A DNA stretch of 64,000 nt from Ceratodon purpureus (Eukaryota > Streptophyta > Bryopsida > Pseudoditrichales > Ditrichaceae), in assembly GCA_014871385.1 (NCBI GenBank), contig CM026423.1, positions 19,333,690 to 19,397,689 of the forward strand, read 5' to 3'. The notes below the pieces were generated by a model that worked only from the letters and a program-made list of their open reading frames with translations, was not told the origin of the DNA and did not search any database. Within the stretch, counting starts at the first letter, position 1. Every line of letters begins with the position of its first letter. A program made the position numbers and the translations under genes. Positions 60,190-64,000 of this stretch are shown here, piece by piece.

Positions 60190-60313
60190 GATTGTAGTCA
60201 AGGAATGCAAGTTGTAGTCAAGGAATGTAAGCTAGAGATTGACTTGGGTTGGAGACTAAGGATAGTCAAGGAATGCAAGCTAAAGATTGACTTGAGTTGG
60301 AGACTAAGGGTTT
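60190..60313 (+). repeat. Tandem repeat, two full copies plus partial
   Basis: The unit of about 58 bp contains AGTCAAGGAATG.AAGCTA, AGATTGACTTG and GTTGGAGACTAAGG. Confidence 0.85.
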
Positions 60314-60865
60314 TATTAGGTTAAATACAAGAGTGGCGGCTAAGCCTCTCACAAACCTCACATAGAAGCAAATGATTCACAAACAAAAAGTGATTTGGTG
60401 AATGCATATCTGTCATTAATAAAAGGGAAAATCTATCTTATAAAGAGACTATTCAAATGATGAATTTGGAATTGCTGTACCTTGCTAACAAGGGTGGCAA
60501 TGGCAATGCTCATTGAGCATTTCCAATGTGTATTCTACGTGTCCCACATCAAAACAAAAGTACCGCTCAACAAATTGATCGTACAATAAGTTATTTCCGA
60601 AACGTCTTTAACCCCTAAAGCATTAACTCAACGGTTTTGGTATGATTTTGGGTCCGGTCAGGCTCCCTATGAATCAAATTTTACGGGATGTGGTTGTAAC
60701 TTTGGCACAACATGGGAAATTATCATATCTTTCTAACAAGACCAAATTTTACTTTCATCGGGCCCGTAGTTAAGAAATAATTCGTGTTTAAAGATCAAAA
60801 TTCAATTCATGGCAACTCGGGCAGGTTTGGAGTGGTGTACCAAATTTGTGTACTCTACAGTGACT

Positions 60866-61048
60866 TCCAAATGATCCTTTCTGAAATTGTTTCGCATTTT
60901 TTTTTAAAACTTGATTTTGAAAAATCCAACTGTAGGATCTTCTTTAGAGCCATCCATTTAGTCTACGTACCAAGTTTTGTAAAGTTTGACCGTACGGATC
61001 TTGAGATATATTCAGTCAAAGTTCCAAGTTTTATAAAAACTTTCAAAC
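60866..61048 (+). repeat. Direct repeat, copy 2
   Basis: Counterpart of 59532-59710, about 1.34 kb downstream in the same orientation. The conserved coding-like text does not translate cleanly in any one frame in both copies, so it is probably part of a dispersed repeat family. Confidence 0.8.
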
Positions 61049-62060
61049 AGCTTCATCACCCATTTTTCCTTCACCATTTTTTCCTCCTAAACCACAGTAT
61101 ATGCTGTAAAATTCATATCTATTTTGGATTTAATTTTTTTATTGGATTTCTTTCCTCTACAATTTCTTTTCCATACAAATGCATGTATACACCGTTCGGA
61201 TTTCAAGAAATAGATGATCATCTTAGACATTTGTAGTGTGCAAAAAGAGCCAGTGTATATGCATTTCATTTGACTCCCATTACTGGAAATGTGGTTTTTC
61301 AATGCTTCTGTGTGTTGTATTGTCTTCAATTTTTTGAGCATACTCCCAACTCACTTTAGAATCCAAAACTGAAGAGCCTCCAACCACACGATCTCAAAAT
61401 ATTGGCTGTTTCACTCTCCGAAGGGTGGCTGTCCCTGCCAGGCAGTACCGAAAATAACTTTTCTCTCAAGTTCAAACCTCTAAAATTTTGTGTACACATA
61501 CATGTACAAGTGAGGTACTAGATCCTAGACTTTAAAATACATTTGAATTTGCATAATTCTACCTTGAATTAAAACAGGGCAGAATTGAGGCAGAATTTGG
61601 GATTTTATGGCCAAATGCTTCAGGGGTTACTGTTCAGTAGTCTCCAACCCCTTTTGCAAACATTGCCCTCTTCCAAAACCAATGTAGGTCATGAAATATT
61701 GCAGCAATTCGTCCAACATGAAATTTTGCATGTATAACAAAACATGATACATTTTTGGACCAAATTCCGTATCTTACAAGTGCATGCTTTTACGACTTCA
61801 TTCCAAATTTTTGACTTACAGCCTCTATTTAAAAAATCATATATAGACAGGATCCAAATTTTGAGTAAAGGTGTAAATCGCAACAAGGAAGAACTAGTTG
61901 GAGACATCCGGCACAAAAACACTGAAAGCAAACTCAGGTCGTGCAAAATTGTCATTCAAATCATTGAAAGTGGCTTCCACTACAATAAAGCAAGTTTTGA
62001 AACAGTTTGTAATACTTCACCGCTCTAACCTCAGGGCCCTGACTGTCTACGCCTTTAAAA

Positions 62061-63317
62061 CTAGTAGATACGGACGGGGGCACCCATGGTTGTCTTCAAG
62101 TAAAGCACGCGAACCTGAAACAAAATGAACAACCACGGTGAGTATACAAAGGCCTGTTCAACTGCATTCTCGAGAAGGAAATGAGTCATCCCAGGAAAAC
62201 GAGAAAACGTCAAACATTAATAGTTGAAAAACTTACGTTCTGCCAGTTCTTCTTGAGCAGGGACACAAGGAAGTTCACGCTCATCTGGGTGTTCTGGAAG
62301 ATCTGCTTCTCCTCCATCTCGCAGTTACCGATGGCAACTCCCATGCACAACACCTTCTTCAACTGGAACTTCACCATCGCCTTCGTCTCCATCATCTTCG
62401 CCTCAAGCGACTCCTGGTGGGACACCAACGCAGGGAACTTTCCGGCCTTGTTCAAGCCGGGTCCCAACAGACGGGGAATCTGCTTGATCACAGACTCCGA
62501 AGCCAAGAAAGCGTGGTACTTCTTCGCCATCTTCTTCACCAGCTTCTTGTTCTTGTTCATCTTCTTCAAGCTCTCGACGTCCATGCACTCCATGCCGATC
62601 TTGTTCGCCTGCCATTGTACAAATTACACGTCAGACCTAGAACTATACGGTGTGAATCACAGCTGAAGCACGTCATACAATGCGCCGAATGGGAAGAAGA
62701 ATAACACTCTTTAAGGATAAACCACACACCTCCTCGACGTGCTGGGCGTCTCCAAGCATGCACACTTTCATCTTGGGGCGGGGAATGTGGGGCAGCTTCA
62801 CGGACCCACTGAAACGCTTGTCTTTCTGGGGGTCGTAGTTCTTCAGACCGATCTGAAGTTCCACGGTCTCCGTAAACTTCCGGTTCTTCTCCTTCGAGGC
62901 GGTGGTGATCTGGGAGATGGCCTCCCTGAGGACATCGCTCTGAAGCTTACTGCACGAGAAACCAGCATTCAACCACTATTAGCACCAAACCCTAATCTCA
63001 CATCCAAAAACCTGCGCCCCGCCTCCTCCTAATTAACCTCTTTGTCAATTAACCCCACCGCACGCATACCTCGAAAGCAACCACCCAGACGAAGACGAGG
63101 ACGGAGCTTACTCCCCTTCAACAGAAAAAATCTATCGAAGAGAAGCTCACTCCCCCGGATTCAATCCAGGTACCCATTTAGGGAGAGCGGCATGAGCCGA
63201 ACTCCGCCCGCGGCTGGGTGGACCGCGCGACGAGAAATCCATCTAATCCAGCATCTAGAAGCTTAACATGAAGGAAGGCCGCGTGATGCGCCCTCAGGGA
63301 AGTTACACAAACCTCAT
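62061..63317 (-). CDS. RPL10A: 60S ribosomal protein L10a (uL1), copy 2
   Basis: Four exons on the minus strand: 63313-63317 (only ATGAG), 62730-62949, 62237-62608 and 62061-62114, giving 216 aa. All exon lengths equal those of copy 1. The protein is almost identical (for example [10 protein letters not shown] against [10 protein letters not shown] near residue 20). The stop codon differs (TAG against TGA), as do many third positions in the last exon. It looks intact and is presumably expressed. The two RPL10A genes converge, with their 3' ends facing each other across about 10.8 kb that contains the TRAIP gene. Confidence 0.96.
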
Positions 63318-63386
63318 GGCTGCGGCAGAATTGGGACGAACACAAGAAACGCAACTACGGTGCGAAGCTGAAAGAGGGTCTGGTGG

Positions 63387-63394
63387 AAACCCTA
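63387..63394 (-). promoter_or_regulatory. telo-box in RPL10A copy 2 leader
   Basis: AAACCCTA on the plus strand, 70 bp upstream of the start codon and conserved in position with copy 1. Confidence 0.6.
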
Positions 63395-63706
63395 GCGGAG
63401 GTTTTGTACCCACTGCTGCCAAATCCCAACCTAATTGTGCCTCGGTACCAGACCACGCCTCCGAACCGCAAGAACGAGAAATGGATTTGACGGAAAACTC
63501 TGGCCTCTTTCGTTTGTTGAATAGGGGCGTTGAGTGGATAGTTGGAGGCTGTGCGACCCAAGTTCGCCACTACCCTAAAACCAACAGCACTCACTACAAA
63601 AAAAGAGAAACTTTGGAGGAGACCAACGTGAATTAAACCGGGGTATGGGTATATTAAGCGGGAATAGACTTTTGTTTATTTCTTACCCTAATCATGTCAC
63701 GCTTAC

Positions 63707-63937
63707 CTCTCTCAAAGCTCCCTTCCAATCAGAGGAGTAATTAGGTTTCTTTTTACCATCAAATACAGTTATACCCATGTTACCTTGGCCCCGGCCTTCC
63801 GCTTTATGTATTTGGTGATTGTACGACCAATCCAATGCCGACGGGACAAAGGTATAGAAGCAAAGACCACAAACTATAGATAGTAGTAGTATGTGAGGAG
63901 ATGTGAGAAATTTTAACCCAATTACATGATTTGCCAT
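63707..63937 (-). CDS. possible first exon of a type II membrane protein
   Basis: The open frame from ATG (MANHVIGLKFLTSPHILLLS) contains one hydrophobic anchor (about residues 15-35), then a polar lumenal-type region (GRGQGNMGITVFDGKKKPNY). It ends exactly at a strong donor, GAG|GTAAGCG, after 77 codons in phase 0. The N-terminal anchor plus stem resembles plant Golgi enzymes, but the family is not recognised. The next exon should lie between here and RPL10A copy 2 (less than 400 bp to its promoter), and I found none. The gene may be truncated by the RPL10A duplication, or may splice past it. Confidence 0.45.
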
Positions 63938-64000
63938 TAAGCACCGTCACCACGGTCGTGGCCACGGCACACGAGCTCAAGGTGGAACGCGGACGTTGTC

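Larger units (their letters stand above)
58710..62055. other. AT-rich intergenic DNA with repeats
   Basis: No gene recognised. It contains a diverged direct-repeat pair (59.53 and 60.87 kb) and a tandem repeat at 60.19 kb. Open frames up to 150 codons (60784-61236) lie largely over the repeat and have no known motif. Confidence 0.55.
62055..63530. repeat. Right arm of RPL10A inverted duplication
   Basis: Reverse-complement counterpart of about 49655-51220: four exons with identical lengths, matching 5' leader and telo-box. Homology fades a few bases past the stop codon. Confidence 0.9.

Noticed and set aside
60784-61236. 150-codon ORF over the 60.87-kb repeat
   Set aside because: Overlaps a non-coding-looking direct repeat whose other copy is not open in the same frame; composition is Phe/His-rich from AT-rich DNA.
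1-64000. CRISPR arrays, bacterial operons, organelle genes, rRNA genes
   Set aside because: None seen. The tandem repeats present lack unique spacers, and all genes are of nuclear eukaryotic type.

Overview
Nuclear DNA of a land plant, most likely a bryophyte (moss-like). Genes have short exons and GT-AG introns. Recognisable products are plant-type cytosolic ribosomal proteins (uL4, uL1), a plant GAUT glycosyltransferase of the GAUT13/14 clade, the mitochondrial protease ATP23, a TRAIP-type RING E3 ligase and a tRNA-Ser(AGA). GC-rich gene islands sit in very AT-rich intergenic DNA. Nothing bacterial, organellar or viral was recognised. The species assignment is inference from protein flavour only.

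Layout: 0-2.8 kb is AT-rich with a doubtful minus-strand ORF; 2.8-4.5 kb is ATP23 (+). 6.7-11.7 kb is GAUT copy 1 (-); 12.5-14.2 kb is an RRM protein (-); 14.5-21.3 kb is AT-rich spacer; 21.35-26.2 kb is GAUT copy 2 (+), an inverted duplicate of copy 1. 29.0-31.2 kb is a three-exon orphan gene (+) of unusually AT-rich composition. 31.6-36.2 kb is an island with a secreted tandem cysteine-repeat protein (33.6 kb), relic repeats and a small unknown ORF. 36.3 kb is tRNA-Ser (-). 37.3-39.0 kb is RPL4 (-). 39.3-47.9 kb is repeat-rich and AT-rich, with hairpins, a 105-bp palindrome and a decayed PIF/Harbinger transposase. 47.9-49.3 kb is a non-autonomous CACTA transposon with TIRs and a matching 3-bp target duplication. 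49.9-51.2 kb is RPL10A copy 1 (+). 51.7-52.8 kb holds two foldback/MITE-like elements. 53.6-58.2 kb is TRAIP (-) with a 20-bp minisatellite just upstream. 59-62 kb is repeats. 62.1-63.3 kb is RPL10A copy 2 (-), inverted relative to copy 1. The window ends in the first exon of a possible type II membrane protein.

The conserved genes are housekeeping functions (translation, pectin/xylan-type wall glycosylation, mitochondrial protein maturation, replication-stress ubiquitination) and do not form a pathway. The most unusual content is (1) two independent inverted duplications of complete intron-bearing genes in 64 kb, (2) the orphan gene at 29-31 kb, and (3) the secreted protein made of repeated LPPC...C loops with decayed repeats around it. 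Exon coordinates were derived by hand from splice-site phase and homology to remembered family sequences; no search was run.
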